DNA of 64,000 nt from Hemerocallis citrina (lineage: Eukaryota > Streptophyta > Magnoliopsida > Asparagales > Asphodelaceae), in the NCBI GenBank assembly GCA_017893485.1, contig CM030360.1, positions 145,700,516 to 145,764,515 of the forward strand, in the 5' to 3' direction. The first letter of the stretch is position 1. Each line of letters begins with the position of its first letter. A program made the translations under genes and the position numbers. The notes below the pieces were generated by a model. It was given only the letters and a program-made list of their open reading frames with translations. It was not told the origin of the DNA and made no database searches. Positions 12,427-25,329 of the stretch are shown here, in pieces.

Positions 12427-12689
12427 TTTTTTTTGCCTATTTTAAGCCAGTTTTTCTCTTCGAATATCTGCACGTAGATGTAGTATAACGAACTTTTCCG
12501 GTGCTACAGAGATCCGATTGGAGTATGTGACCCCTCATTTGGAAGGTGACTAGAAGACCTACAATTCCTCTTCAGAAGTCAGCTAATGAATCGTCTGTTT
12601 CGAGGGTCAAAGCTGGCCCGCAATGTCCTTGTCCGTGTAGTCCAGATACAAGCATATTTCCAACGGGTGTGATTAAGGAGAAGAGTTCC

Positions 12690-13090
12690 GCCATGGAGGA
12701 GCTATGAAGAAGATCTTCACAAGCCTCTTGGGGAGAGCCGTTTGAGAGGCAATTTTAGGAAGCAGCTCTAAGGATGAGTTGAGTTCCAAACTCGATGGAC
12801 AAGAAGAAGGCCGCTTGGGAAGCAATCTAGATGAAGAGCATCACCAAGCTCTAGAAGAGAGCCGTTCGTGAACTAGTTTAGGGAGCAGCTCTAGGGATGA
12901 GTTGAGCCCCAAACTCGCTGTAGAAGTAGAAGGATGCTCGGGAGGCAAGAGAGATGAAGAGCATCGCTGGGCTTTTAGGAGAGAGTCGTTCGAAAGGCCA
13001 GTTTAGGGAGTAGCTCTAGGGATGAGTTGAGCTCCGAACTCACTGGAGAAAAGAAGACAACTTGGGAGGCGAGCAGAGTACTAGACTCAT
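12690..13090. repeat. Tandem repeat, three copies of about 124 bp
   Basis: The phrase GCAGCTCTAGGGATGAGTTG with its surroundings recurs with AGCTCT at 12764, 12887 and 13012, giving periods of 123 and 125 bp. Each unit also has GAGAGCCGTT, a TTTAGG(A/G) phrase and CTTGGGA(A/G)GC. Copies are about 80-90% alike by eye. An open frame across them (13027-13260) reads repeat sequence and is not a gene. Confidence 0.75.
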
Positions 13091-14809
13091 TGTATAGGGT
13101 GAATGGGTTGGTGAGAGTAGCTCGGACGATGGGCTTTGCACGGAGGAGCGACGATGATGAGTTTTGCCACCGAGGAGCTAGGAAGACAAACTTCATCTAT
13201 GAAGGGGAGCTTGGCTCCAGAGGAGCTGTGAAGGGGAGCTTTGCCACCAAGGATCTATGAAGAGAAACTTCAATCCCGATAGGCTAAGAACCTATACTGG
13301 AGGGTTCCAAGCATTTTTGTCTCGGCTCTTGCTCTCTTGGTGTTGCGGCTCACTACTATGAGTCCATAAGTTGGGAGAGTGGCTTTAGTGACGAGCTAGA
13401 CTTCGGACTTAGTGCTTCATAGTTGACAAGTTGTAAGGGTTGCCCTAGCGGAGTGGTTGGACTATGAGCTTGCCATTTGGGAGTTAGCGAGTTACGGGAG
13501 AAACTCTAGAGGGGAGGTGGACTTCAAACTTGCTGCTTGGAGTTGACGAACTGTGGGATCGGCTCCGGAATAGAGGTGAACTCTGAAATTGCTGAGAGTT
13601 AAGCGAGTTTTGGGAGAAGCTCTAGAGGAGAGGCTAGACTCGTAATTGTTGTTTGAGGGAGGTAACGAGTTGTAGGGGTTGTCTCAAGTGGCGGCTCGAA
13701 CTCCAAACTTGACTTGCTCATAAGTTTGCTTGAAGTGATTTTTTGGCCATCATTGAGGACTCCGAACCGGTTGTGCAGGTACCCGCAAGTTGTGGGAGCA
13801 TATCATCATGCGAGTAAGGCTGCTATCTAACTGTGGGTAAGTAAATAGGGAGACAACAACTTTAAGGGTATGGACTCCAAACGAGCTGTATCCTCATTTT
13901 GCCCAGTCGGGGAAGTAGCTCTAGGGGGAGCCAGTCCTGTAACCCGACTTTTATTGAGGGAGTTTTTTTTGCAAGCATTGCTGAGGATTTAGCTCGCAAT
14001 GTTACTTGGGGGAGATAACAAGTTTGCAAAGAGTCGCCTCGGCGGTGAATCAAACTCCAAACTGTACTTTCCCATAAACTTGCTTGGAGTGAGTTACAGC
14101 CGCGATTATGGACTCCAAACAAGTTGGCTCTGGGGGTCACGCGTTATGGGAGCAGATTGAATGGTGATTCGTGCCCTGAACCTACTTATGTGCAGATTGC
14201 TAGAGTGACATGCGAGCCATGGTTATGCTATCCGAACATATTTTAAGTGCCAGCTTATTTTGGGAGCATGCCACAAGGTGAGTCCTACCTCTCGCCTTGC
14301 TTGCTTGGCAAGTTTGGGGAGAGATTTCGGCCCAAGAGCATGGAATCCACAAAAGCTGTACCCTTGTTTATCCAAGTGAGAGGAGTGGTTAGACCCTTGA
14401 CTTGGTGTCGAGGGAGTTTGTTCCAGAAGCTAATGAGTCTTTGGTGTAGTTAGGTGAGAGGAGTTGAATACCAGGCTCATTGTCTTGAGTGTATGAGTTG
14501 TTGGTATATATCGGAGGAGGAGCTAAGCACTTGACTCATTGTTTTGATTGGGAGAGCTAGTACAAGATTTTTTGAAAGAAAATTCTAAACTTTCTATTAA
14601 AAAGACAAACTAGTTGGCTGCTTTGGTTACACGCCTTTATTACAAGTTCTAACTACATGGCTACTTCAATTGCTAGACTTTATTACATGCAGTGACCGTT
14701 TTAAGTCTCTGCCGTTACTACATGTATGAACTAGGGGACTTGCAGGAGAGTATTAAGCACTCTTGCTGAACTTCATGAGGTGCTCAACATTCTAAGTTCT
14801 TGATATCTG
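13091..14809. other. Degenerate repeat-rich non-coding tail of Tat-like element F
   Basis: The stretch is made of diverged variants of phrases such as AACTCCAAACTTG, GAGTTGTGGGAG and GCTCTAGAGG, recurring roughly every 70-120 bp at least to 14540. No known domain appears on either strand. It lies where the RT, RNase H and integrase of F would be expected, so F appears to have lost its enzymes and carries repeats instead, as in large non-autonomous derivatives. Confidence 0.45.
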
Positions 14810-14821
14810 CCCCCCCCCCCC
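14810..14821 (-). other. Run of 12 C (G on the minus strand), possible polypurine tract
   Basis: A pure 12-base C run lies about 50 bases beyond the last recognisable F coding sequence. Read on the minus strand it is a G-run in the place where a polypurine tract would precede a 3' LTR. I could not find the LTR start, so it may be only a homopolymer. Confidence 0.3.
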
Positions 14822-14867
14822 AAGTGTTCAGGTTGGTAGGCACCTAAACATACAACTTTTGGAGACT

Positions 14868-16719
14868 TTGCATGGTCTTTGTTCTCCCTGATATGCTTGA
14901 CAATTGGTGCTTTGAGTTGGAGGGAGAGTCCCTTACTCACACGTAAGCTCTTTGTTTCATCCTATTTAAAGCAAGGGGTCTCTTCGAGGTCGTTAACTGG
15001 CTCGGAGGCGTAGTGGCTTCTCTCTGAGGAAAGCTCCATAGCATCGAGGGGTAGGACCTAGTCCCCCACCGTAGCGGTGTAACATGCTCGGGCTGCTGCT
15101 TGGTTTTCTTTCAATTCTCCTACCCCAGAGGTTGTTGGAAATTTCATCTTCATGTAGAAAGCTGAAGGTACAACGTGGAGATCTGTGAGGCCAAGATGGC
15201 TGAGGATGGCATTGAAGACAACCTTCATGTTGACGACCATAAAGTCCGTGGCCTCAGTTCGAGAGGATGGGGCCTTACTCGCGGTTACATCTACAGTGAC
15301 TAATCCATCTATCTGAACGAGGATTCTGGAGAAGCCATGTAGAGTGTATTCTGTGGGTTTGAGGCGGTCTTGGGAGATCTTAAGCTTTTCGAATGCATCT
15401 AGTAAGTGTATATTTACTGAGCTACTCTTGTCGAGCAGGATGCGGCCCACATCATGATTTTCCATATCTAGGTTGACGACGAGCACGTCGCAATGAGGTG
15501 TTCGGGGACACCCTCAAGGTCATGGTCTGAGAAAATCACCGGGACTCCTAAACCTTTAGCGGGGGTAGGGGGTGGGGGTGGCATGGGGGTGGATGTTATG
15601 CTCTGAGTTTACTTTCCTAACGAAGGCTTCGCAGGAGTTGGACTCCCCTTCCATTGGTCCTTCATGGATGGAGTAGAGAATTGCTCTTTGTTCCCAGTTT
15701 TAGGACTCGAAGGGTTTCTCTAGGTGCTTATCAGCCCCATGGGCAGGAGGAGGCACAATATCATTCCTTTAGGTGAATTTAGAGATGTAGAATTGTCGGA
15801 TGAGGCCTTCAAGTTCTTCTTTGAGAGCTTTACAATCATCCATGGTGTTCGCATGGTCTCTGTGAAACGTGCATCCCTTGTTCCTATCTCTCCTCCTGGT
15901 CGAGGAGCTCATCTTGGGAGGAGGTCTTAGTAGCCCTTCCTTGTCGACCTCCATGAATACGGTGGGTATGTTTGCATTGAGTGGAGCGTATTTATCAAAG
16001 TGTGGTCCTTCAGAGGGGCGACACTGACCTGTGGTATCATTCCAGAACTTTTTGGGTATCTCTTTATCATCACTCTTGTGCTTGTTTTTGGAGGAAGACT
16101 CCCCTAGAACCCGGGGACGAAGAGCTTCTAAAGCATCTTCAGCCTGGATGTATTTCTCGGTCCTTTGGAGGAGGGTGGAGAAATCCCGAAGGGACTTCTT
16201 TGCGATGTATACTTTAAGAGATTCATGTCCACATTGTGTTCGAAGGTAATGAGTGCAATTGATGAATCGAGATAAAAGATGGCATGTGATTCGGTGGTGA
16301 ATCTTCTGAACAAGTTCTCGAGTGGTTATCCCTCTATTTGCTTAACTCGAGCAAGGAGGAGTTGGTCTTCGCAGTCTTTCGGCTGCTTATGAAGTGGGTG
16401 AGAAAGATTTCCTCAAACTGATCGAATGAGAAGATGGTGCCTGAAGAGAGCTAGGAGTACCACTCCCTTGCTGGTTCCTTGAGAGTTGCTGAGAAGGTCA
16501 TACAGAGGAGAGCATCAGGGGCTCGGTGGATCATCATGAGAGTTTTAAAACTCTCAATGTGGTCATCTAGGTCTGCGTCTCCATTGTAAGATTTAAAGGT
16601 TGGTGGCTTGAACTTCTTTGGGATGCGGGCTTCGAGGATGGACTTGGAGAATGGGGGCCTACTAGGGCGACAACTTAGGGCATGACCCACGTCCTCTTTG
16701 TTGATTCTTGCAAGGTGGT
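14868..16719 (-). pseudogene. gag: Element F gag-protease (main part), Tat-like Ty3/gypsy, decayed
   Basis: Read on the minus strand from 16719 down. The capsid domain (about 16719-16130) has the Tat/Retand pattern: KFKPPTFKSYNGDADLDDHI, then a WYS box. A partial zinc-finger motif follows at about 15870-15800 (CTFHRDHANTMDDC). The aspartic protease (15490-15058) has its active site as LLDKSSS, where families usually have D-(N/G)-(G/S)-S, and ends at the usual ARACYTATV. A short pre-RT stretch (IRENKDHA, about 14870) is the last recognisable coding; the RT itself is gone. Stops and frameshifts are frequent, including 16449 and 15057. Upstream gag continues beyond the E insertion at 54245-61891. 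Lineage assignment is from memory of family motifs. Confidence 0.8.
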
Positions 16720-17533
16720 TGATGGAATAATTTGCACGTGCACAAAGTCGCAACAAGTAGTATAATTTGAAAAAAAAGTGTCGAACCCTCAGACATTTTA
16801 TTGAGTACCGAAATTCACCAGATTAACTACTATTTGATAATCAAAATTTTGATATAATAGCAACTAAGTTAAATTGAACTAATGGATAAACTAAACTAAT
16901 TAAAAAGAACGAAATTGCAAAAATTTAGGGTTTATTAATAGCAAATCGAACTCTAGGGCTTACGATTTCACGTAGCTAATCTCATACAATTCATAATTTC
17001 ATGAAACAAAAAACTTTACTTTTCCAAGTTGTAGACCAAAATCTCATAATTATTCAATGTCTTCTCTCGAATAACACCAAATACATTCCCAACTAATAAT
17101 TTTTCATATTTCTATAAAAATTTAAGTATTTGAGGATTCATTAAATTCTATGAATTTCTCTATAGTCACATTAATCGCGGAAAATTTGTTGGTGTATGTC
17201 TTAGAGGCCAGTTGTGTATTGACATTACTAATTTACATTGTGTAAGCCTATTTTCAGATTTTATTGTATTTTGTATTCTTTTGATTATTTTATTTGAACT
17301 CATTTATTATGGTGCATTTTGTCTTTTCTTGGGTTCTTTTGTTCTCTCTAGATCAATCTGTGTTCTTTTGATTGGATCCTGTTCTTTTGTGGATTTGGTT
17401 CTTTTCTATTTTGAATTCGATTTGTTCTCCTTTGTGTTCGTCTCATATCATTGCATTGGTTTGTCTCTTTTTGGAGTCAAAACGATACCCAGAACCCACA
17501 TAATATCAACCCAAAACCCTAATTTCTGGACCC

Positions 17534-17542
17534 CTATAAGTA
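17534..17542 (+). promoter_or_regulatory. TATA box of A-family LTR copy A'
   Basis: CTATAAGTA lies about 30-40 bp before a CT-rich tract typical of plant retrotransposon leaders. The same place in the copy at 54474 has CTATAAATA. Confidence 0.6.
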
Positions 17543-18467
17543 ATCCCATTAAAACCCTAATATTTTATTATCACTCTCTCATCCGCTATTCTCACCAGCT
17601 CTTTGTTTTCCGATAACCCAAACCCAACCACATATCCCCTACCCCGTTGCTAGCTCCGACCATCCTTCACCATCCGTCACCACCATCATCATCATCCCCA
17701 TCTTCCCCCCGTCTTCATCGTCTTCTCCATCGTCTCCATTGATCGCCGTTCATCTGTTCGAACCCATTGCCGAGTTTTCATCCATTGCCGTAACTCCTTC
17801 TCCGTCACCTTAACACATCCCCGTGCACCCCCTTTGCCTCGTTGTCCCTCGCCGCTTTATCGGAGTTCCCTAGCGCCGCCGCTCGAGTCCCGGAGCGCCG
17901 TTGTCGCAGCTCTCTGTTTTCCGCCGAGAACAGAACTTTGCTGGTGTTCATCGTGGTTGTCGTCGTTGCCGTTGCTTCTCGACCGTGGTGCCAACGCCGC
18001 TTCGCCCCCGCCACTGTGCGGCAGAGTCGCCGCCATCACTGTCGCTCTCTCTCTCTCTCTTCCACTGTTGAGAGGTAAGAGACGCGCTCCTAGTGGTCGG
18101 TCTCGCTGTTTGCTGTTCAGCTGCACCAGATCCAGGTCACTGTCCACTGTCCACTGTTTGGTGTGGATCCGGTGCGAGGAAAGGATCCCATTGGGCCGTT
18201 ATGCTGCCCCGTGTTCTGCCGCAGCCGATTTCGCTCTTGCTTTCCGCTGTTTTGGGCTAGATCCGGTGTGGAACTGAGTTTCTATTAGGTTGTTTCGGTG
18301 TTTCGTGTTCTGTGCACAGTAGATCCGGTTTGGTGTTCTGTGTTTTGGCTGATCCGGTGTGAAGTTCTTTTGGTTATTGCTGATTGGTTTTCGTGCATTT
18401 ATTTTTGGTAGTTTTTGCTCGAGATTCTGATCCCGTTATTCTATTTTAATTATATCTGCAATAACAG

Positions 18468-20068
18468 GCAAGTCTCTTCTTGAACTCTCTTTTTATTTGT
18501 GTTCAAGATTCTTTGATCTTCTGCAAGTAAATCCTGTCCTTTTTATTATCAAAAACTGTTTGACAATTCCGTTAAGATTATCGAGGGTTTACACGAGCTA
18601 ACCCGCCATACTCTTAACATTTTGCTTTCTCTTCGATCTAAAACTAGTCTCCCAATGTTTCATGCATTTGCACATTAAACAACTACAATCATGCATAGGA
18701 CTGTTTGATAGATTGGACATTGAAATTGAACATGCTAGCATTGAATTTAATTCATGAATTGACACCATGACCATGATAAATGTATCTTAACCCTTAGAAA
18801 TTGCATGTTGACACCTAGGATACACATGAAATTGCAATCCTATTTATGATCGTATGAATTATTTGTTATCTTTTTATATTAATTTGATTTCTGGACTGCA
18901 GTAAGTTTTACTTTAAATCAGATTTTTAGCCATGTTAATGACCTAATTTGAAAGAACTTACTAAACATAAATGTAGTCCTTGATGTCTAGATAATTTTTC
19001 CCTGGTCTGGATTTAAATTCTGATTTGTCATCTATTAGATATCACCACTTTACTACAACTGTGTTAGAGATTTCATACTCATAATTTCATGTGTATCCTG
19101 CTGTTGTTCATTTTATTTGACCCTGTTATCAGTAAAAGAAAAATCTGAAATAATTTAGGTTGGACCTAGACATGTATAGCTACTTCCCTGAATTTTTGTA
19201 GATTTTAATAATGAGTTTTCTGATCTGAATTAATTAATGGAACATAACCTACTGCATGCTGATTGAACATAAAACATGATTAGATTAGAGTTATCACCCT
19301 AGTTCCTATGTCTTTTATGTGCCTTGAGTATTCTCGCTGGAACCGTGTGGAAGTCTACTTTCCAGATCTTCTAGCGGATTCAATTTTACTATTGTGTAGT
19401 AACCTTAACCCATGATTTAGTACAGCAAGGTCATGCTGTCCTGATTTTATGAAATGCGTTCATGTGATGTGTTTGCTTCCTGCTTTGTTTGTAACGCTTA
19501 GAATTAGTCACACATAGTAACATACAACATTGATACCCTCTTGCATGCTTACATAGGATGAAAATAAACTATTAACAAGCCGGAGTTATTATGGGTACAC
19601 TTGGTAGTGAACAATCGGGAAATGTACTCGGTAAGGCCTTCTCGCTCGCACGTATACTTGACATAGAAGGAGGAGTATCGATTGCAATGATTTATTGATG
19701 ATTCATGATTGAAAATTATCATTATCTAGTTATGCCAAGTACACGAACTGTGAATTCACCATCGGTCTAAAATGGTCACTGTGCTTGCACGAAACTTGTG
19801 GAATGGGACGCAGCAGTACGTGCACAATAAAATACTTAACAACCTGCATACTTGATCTTGTATTGAACTTGACTTGGCATCACACATTTCATGTGTGATT
19901 ATTGTACACTTTTGATATTGCCTACTCTTTGTTTTGTTCTTTGTCTTTGACCATGTTCCTTTTCTTTGATATTCATGTTTTTCTTATTATCCTTTGTTTT
20001 CTCTACTTGCCGCCTACGACTTGCTTTAATGACACTATTTTATTTCTTTTTAGACCAAAAATTTACAG
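18468..20068 (+). other. Candidate GC-AG leader intron in A-family LTR copy A'
   Basis: The donor reads ACAG|GCAAGT, the strict consensus used by GC-AG introns. The acceptor is either TTTCTTTTTAG (ending 20053) or AATTTACAG (ending 20068). The copy at 54474-57646 has the same pair at the same relative places (55659 and 57272/57287). Inference from sequence only. Confidence 0.4.
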
Positions 20069-21727
20069 GTGTTGAAGGATCTGTTCCCGAAGGAATTGGT
20101 GAGCAACGTTTCTAGTGATGGATCCAGTCTCTGCTGCGTAGTTTATTAATTGTTGCTAGATTTATTTTCTGAATATTGTTATCTCTTGTACTTTGTTTTG
20201 GGCTCTATGACCCGTAATTTTGTTTTGATCTCGGATGTTGGATATTTATACTGTTGGTTTATTTCATTATTATGGAACTTTATCATTGATTCATGTGGTT
20301 ATATTTCTTGCGTGGTTGTATATTTGTTGATCTTATTGCTGAGTTAGTCTGGTACAACTTATGGATGGTGTTTACATCATTCGCTGGACCTATGTTACGT
20401 ACTCGTGTTCCGTATTTTGGGAAGCGGGGCATGACACATTGTATTATGACCTTTATTTCATATTTAGGCATTTCATTTATTGTGTTATTTATTGTGAAGT
20501 AAATGAACATAATGAAGTCCTTAGAATAGTAAGTTCAATGCAATGGGATATCAAGTGCATAACTTGATTGGTGAGATCCTATTGGTTGAAATCTGAACAT
20601 TGTTCTTAAATGTCCCCAGTCAAGGATTGTTGTGAAATAGGACAATGATTAGAGACTAGTGTGTACGCAAACTGATGACTATTCTCACAGGTCATGGATA
20701 TAAGCTATCAAGTCTTCACATGGGTACATATTAGAGTAATAATGTACTCTAATATGTACTCTAATGTACATATTAGTAATAATAGCGTTCTCATGGGACT
20801 GATCCACCATGAGAATGCTGCATGGATCGTTACGTGAGTGTCATAAATGGTTTTCACAGTGACCATGTTGTACATATCCCTTTGACTTGAAGTCACTACG
20901 GTTCCTTACATGAGAACTTATATGTTTTAATACCATCTGTCATGCCCCGCTTTCTATTATACGGAAACATGGGCATGCAACTGAGGCCCAGCAAATGATG
21001 GGTACATCATCCATAAGCTGTAACAGTTTAACTCAACAACATAAAAGATGACAATAACCACGCATGTAATGAAATATCACATAAACATGAATAATCCATG
21101 AAGTGACTCATACATAACCAACATCTGGAAAGTAAATAACTTCAGGTTAACAATGCCCGGAATACAAAGTTTGCAATAAACAAATATAACTGGAAATAGA
21201 AACATAAAGCAAGTAAAGCAGAGTGGAATCCATCTCCATTCTTCAGAACACCTGATCGTCGATTTCTTTTGGAAGTTCCTTTTCCACTCATGTATATTCA
21301 TCAACTCGAGTTTGGGAAGGAGAATACCCGTATAGCAAGTAACAGCCGCAAGTAGTACAAGCAAGTAGGTACAAGAACCGGAATATAACAAGTACAAGGA
21401 AACATGTGTGTAGGAAATAAATCATGTAACAAGGAATACAAACAGGTAATCGAGAATCAAGTAACTTGTCTTACGAGCAGGAATCATGAAACTAAACATG
21501 TAACTTGTAAACGAGAATCATGGAAACTTGTAAACATGGATCATATAACTTGTAACAGGAAAATGCATGTGTTCAGTGTAAATCTTAAGTCTATTCATTT
21601 AATTGGTCCTATCTAATGTACATAATCATGCATCCCACACCACAGGTTCTGGTGCATACAATCAAGTGAACGTTTGACCCTAGTGGTGAATGCTATAGGT
21701 CATGTACTCGGGTCTTCTCAGGACCAT

Positions 21728-21845
21728 AAAACTTGGTCGGTAAGCGTGGTCGGTAAACTTGATTGGTAACTTGGTTGGTAACTTGGTCGGTAAACTTGGT
21801 CGGTAACTTGGTCCGTAAAATTGGCGGTAACTTGGTCGGTAACCA
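21728..21845 (-). repeat. Minisatellite, 12-13-bp unit GGTAACTTGGTC
   Basis: About nine imperfect copies of (C/T)GGTAA(A)CTTGGT lie head to tail. On the minus strand they translate as YRPS / LPTK repeats, which explains the open frames there. It sits in the A''' LTR on the side of the presumed leader intron. Confidence 0.85.
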
Positions 21846-23635
21846 TGTAACACGGGAAACACGGATCCCCTTTTGAGTACAGTCCCCTATGTCGTCCACT
21901 ACTAGGTCTTACTCTTATTCTCCGGCTTGTTATTCTTTTATTATAATGAATCATGCATATGCAATCGATGGAACAATGTCTAGAAACGGTATCAAGGAGG
22001 TGTCGATGAATGTACAATGAACGGTGTGCTGTGCAATTCATTAGATGCAAAGTTAACACATTCACATTTAAAAGCATGAAAAATATAATTCTGGACAGCA
22101 ATACGTTGCTATACAAAAACTAACTTTCCTGCCTCTACGGGAAAGCGAATTAGATTCTGTTAGAAGTTATAAAAACTAGGCACTTTGAAGGTTCCGACGC
22201 ATTTTCACAAGATACATTTCGGTCATAGTAACTATGTCCACTAGTTGAATCTTTATGAGTTTACTGTTCTGGGCAGCAACTCAACATCAAGTTATTATAT
22301 ATATAATTCGATTAAAATCATAATTAAAATTCTTACAAAAATTATAAATGAGTTCCTGACAGTGTTCATTAACATCCTTGTAAATTGTAAATTGGGATTC
22401 TAATTCTTATATTAACCTACCATTTCGATCTGTTGAACCTGGTATGGCAACTATAAAACATTAATCTGAAACTACAACAGTACACTTGTAGAAATTGCAT
22501 ATTTTACAATATATAAGTTGAATTGAGGATGCGTCAAATGTTTAGAAGCTAGACACAGTGTGCTACAATTTCTATTTAATAAGTTTCAGATAATAATAAC
22601 AGTAACTTGGCCAAACACTCCAATTTGGAGCATACGGAAGTACAGAAATATACAAAGTTGGTTTTAACAATCTTTCATTTGCAAGTGCATAGTTTTATGG
22701 TTAATATTCAACATAAAATTATTTCTAGAAATCAACATATTGTCTATTATTAACATGACGAATATTAGCACTTTTAACGGTGTAAAACTACGAATGCAAC
22801 CATACTATCATATATGAATGCAACTCATTCAATTACTATTTCATTCACAATCTCGTGCGTCTAGTTTGTGTTCATGTGACACATACATATATAAACGGAT
22901 CTTCATGATTTATTATGACTTTGAGCAGATTAAAGTCGAATGAAACGGTGAACGATGAATGATTCAAATTCAAACCATACATGAAGGCAACGGAAAAGAT
23001 TAATAATATGGATACAAGAAGTAAACTGTAAAACCCTATATTTTAAAATAATGTTTTTGAGATTAATAAATGAATTAAAGTGATTTTTGGTGATTTAATA
23101 AATATTTTTATGAAATTTATCTTTTTTGCACGTGCACATATTTTCTTGAGAAGTTCAAAGTCAGAAATTATTTTGGGAGAACCTAATATTTATTAGTAGG
23201 TATTATTTATGAATTTTCTGTATTTTTCTAATATTTATTTGGCATATTTGCAAATATTACAAAAAGTGGGTTTTTTGTGTAAAATTACCACTTGGAGTAA
23301 AAACTCCAGAATTTTGGTTTTCTGGAGTGAGCATGATGGCTAGCCAACTCAGAGGTAAAGAGTTTATATTTTATTCTAATAGATTTGGTTTATTTCACAA
23401 ACTTGTTAAAGAATGGCCTTTTTGCAAAATTGCCACTTGGAGGTCAAAAGTACAAAATTTGTTTTTCTAAGTTTGAAACCAGTGTCAGGCTAGATCTGGG
23501 TGGTTATTTTTTATTTTAAATCTCAATTGAGTTGGTTAATCTAATTTCCTAGTAAAAAGATCTATATATGTAAAGATATTTTCTTAAGGGATATTTTACA
23601 AAATCTTCTCAAAACCCTAGAAGCTAGATTTTCAT

Positions 23636-23644
23636 CTATATTAG
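23636..23644 (+). promoter_or_regulatory. TATA box of element B 5' LTR
   Basis: CTATATTAG is followed by GGCTGCTAC. The solo B LTRs have TTATAAG plus GGCAGTAGCAGCC (32786) and CTATAATAG plus GGGTAGCAGCC (58610). The shared GCAGCC just downstream probably marks the transcription start region. Confidence 0.55.
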
Positions 23645-24107
23645 GGCTGCTACAACCATCCCCCTCCTCTGCATAATAAAATACTATTTTTACTATTGTT
23701 TTTCTTGGAGTTTCGAAGCAAGGATCTTGATTTTTGCGAAAGGATGAGCTTTTCTTATTCTTTATTATCTTCGTTGATTCTTCAATAAGGTGAGTGACAT
23801 ATATTTGATTTCTTGTTGTTCTATGCATGTTAAATATGATGATTTGTTTAGTGGAATGCATGTTAGATGATTGTATGATGATATAATGAATATATTGATG
23901 AATGGATGATTAAAAGTGGACCTTCTATGAATGTTATGATTAGAATCCCTATATAGATGGCTTGAGATTGTTAAAAACCTAATAGAAATTTTGGGTATTC
24001 TGTTTCTTCATTATTCTTGCAGTTTGATTGTATGTATATTGAGATTATATGATAGAGATGCACAAATTTGAATAAAGATGAGTATTCTACTGTTGGTCAT
24101 ACATATA

Positions 24108-24200
24108 TCTATATAATAAAACACAAAGAAAGCTATCAAGTGGCTCTCCTTCAATCTCTCCCAAAATCAATGGCCTAGATCTAACCTCACAAAACATATT

Positions 24201-24231
<31 letters not shown>

Positions 24232-25315
24232 AGTTTCCCTCCAAAACTCAAATTCAAATCCCCCATTCAAAACAACTCCTTTATTTATTTAAGTATCTTT
24301 CTCTCTCTCTCTTTCTTCTATTTAAAAAATAAGAAAATAAAAATAATTTTTTTTTAAAAAAAAAGCTAAAAAAATTTTAAATTTGAAAACTTTAAAAAAA
24401 ATTCAAAAAAATCAAAAAATTATAAAAAATTTATAAAAAATAAAAAATATATATTTATTTTTTAAATATTTAAAAATTGTAAAATTTAAAAAAGTTTAAA
24501 TTTTTTAAAAAAAATTTAGAAATTTTAGAAATTTTAGAAATTTTGAAAATTTTGGAAATTAAAAAAAAAATTCAAAAGAAAAATAAAAAAAATTAAAAAA
24601 AAATAAAAAATTTAAAATTTTGGAAATTTGAAAAAATTTGAAAATTAGAAAAATCTCAAAGCAAATCCAAATCCAAATCCAATGTCGAACCCCAATCAAG
24701 AGGTCATTGCCGATCCGCCGCTGATTCCGTATCGGTGACTCTCCTCCACCAAATCGAGCGCGAATATCAAGCAACTCCATATCGGCGACTCCCCTCCACC
24801 GAATCGAGAGCCTCTATATGCGATGCGATCTAATTTCATCTCATTAACCGAATTCTCATTTTAATTTTTAATTTTTTGTGTGCAAGGGATTACTCAGTTT
24901 TTTGCTGACTTGAATTTTGCGTGTGCATGGGATTTAAGTTCAGAGATGTATGATTATTTTATTTTGTATTTAGACATACTCATAGTGGTTATGAGATTAG
25001 AGTAAGCTCTATAAAACTCTATGCAGTGTTTTATAGAGTAATGTCCTTGCATAACTATTACAAGCATCTAAAAGTGATGCTGAAGTTACAAAAAACTCTA
25101 TGCAGTGTTTCTAACAAACTATATGCATTCTAGGTAAGTTCAAGCTAATGATTAAGAAGGCGATGGTTGAGCTTAAAGGTATATATACTGTTTTCTCATA
25201 TAATATATTTACTACTTCAATTAATTTGCTGGACATCCAAAACTATTTTATATAATTAAACCAGGTGCACCGTTCCGAAGACGTGCCGTAGGAACATGTC
25301 AACGGGCAAACCTAG
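24108..25315 (+). mobile_element. Probable non-autonomous Helitron in the element B 5' LTR
   Basis: It begins TCTATATAATAAAAC and ends CAAACCTAG (CTRR-type), inserted between A (24107) and T (25316), all as expected for plant Helitrons. The solo B LTR at about 33250-33290 lacks this block. Before the end, GCCGT and ACGGGC can form an imperfect short hairpin. Inside are an 18-base C run (about 24205-24222), about 300 bp of A-rich sequence, and a GC-richer segment (24680-24820) with a duplicated motif. No Rep or helicase coding. The left terminus is the firmer of the two. Confidence 0.6.
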
Positions 25316-25329
25316 TGTGTGTGTGTGTG

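Larger units (their letters stand above)
17241..20436 (+). mobile_element. Solo LTR of family A (copy A')
   Basis: 3196 bp from TGTAAGCC to GGGGCATGACA, with perfect TSDs CATTG (17236-17240, 20437-20441). It has a TATA box at 17534, a CT-rich then GC-rich leader (about 17570-18290), a candidate GC splice donor at 18468 and candidate acceptors near 20053-20068. It shares ACAAGCCGG-type and GCAAGTCTCTTCTTGAACT phrases with copies at 54474-57646 and in element A. Open frames in its GC-rich leader (17834-18277 and overlaps) are not conserved between copies. Confidence 0.92.

Noticed and set aside
11892..12660. Possible extra LTR starting TGTAACG
   Set aside because: No matching LTR end, target-site repeat or second copy found in the window; left as unresolved non-coding sequence.
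13027..13260. 77-codon open frame
   Set aside because: Reads through the 124-bp tandem repeats and degenerate tail of element F.
17212..17616. 134-codon hydrophobic open frame
   Set aside because: Crosses the junction between LTR D and LTR A' at 17241 in T-rich non-coding sequence.
17834..18277. 147-codon plus-strand open frame and overlapping frames
   Set aside because: Lies in the GC-rich leader of LTR A'; several frames on both strands are open at once, as expected from base composition.
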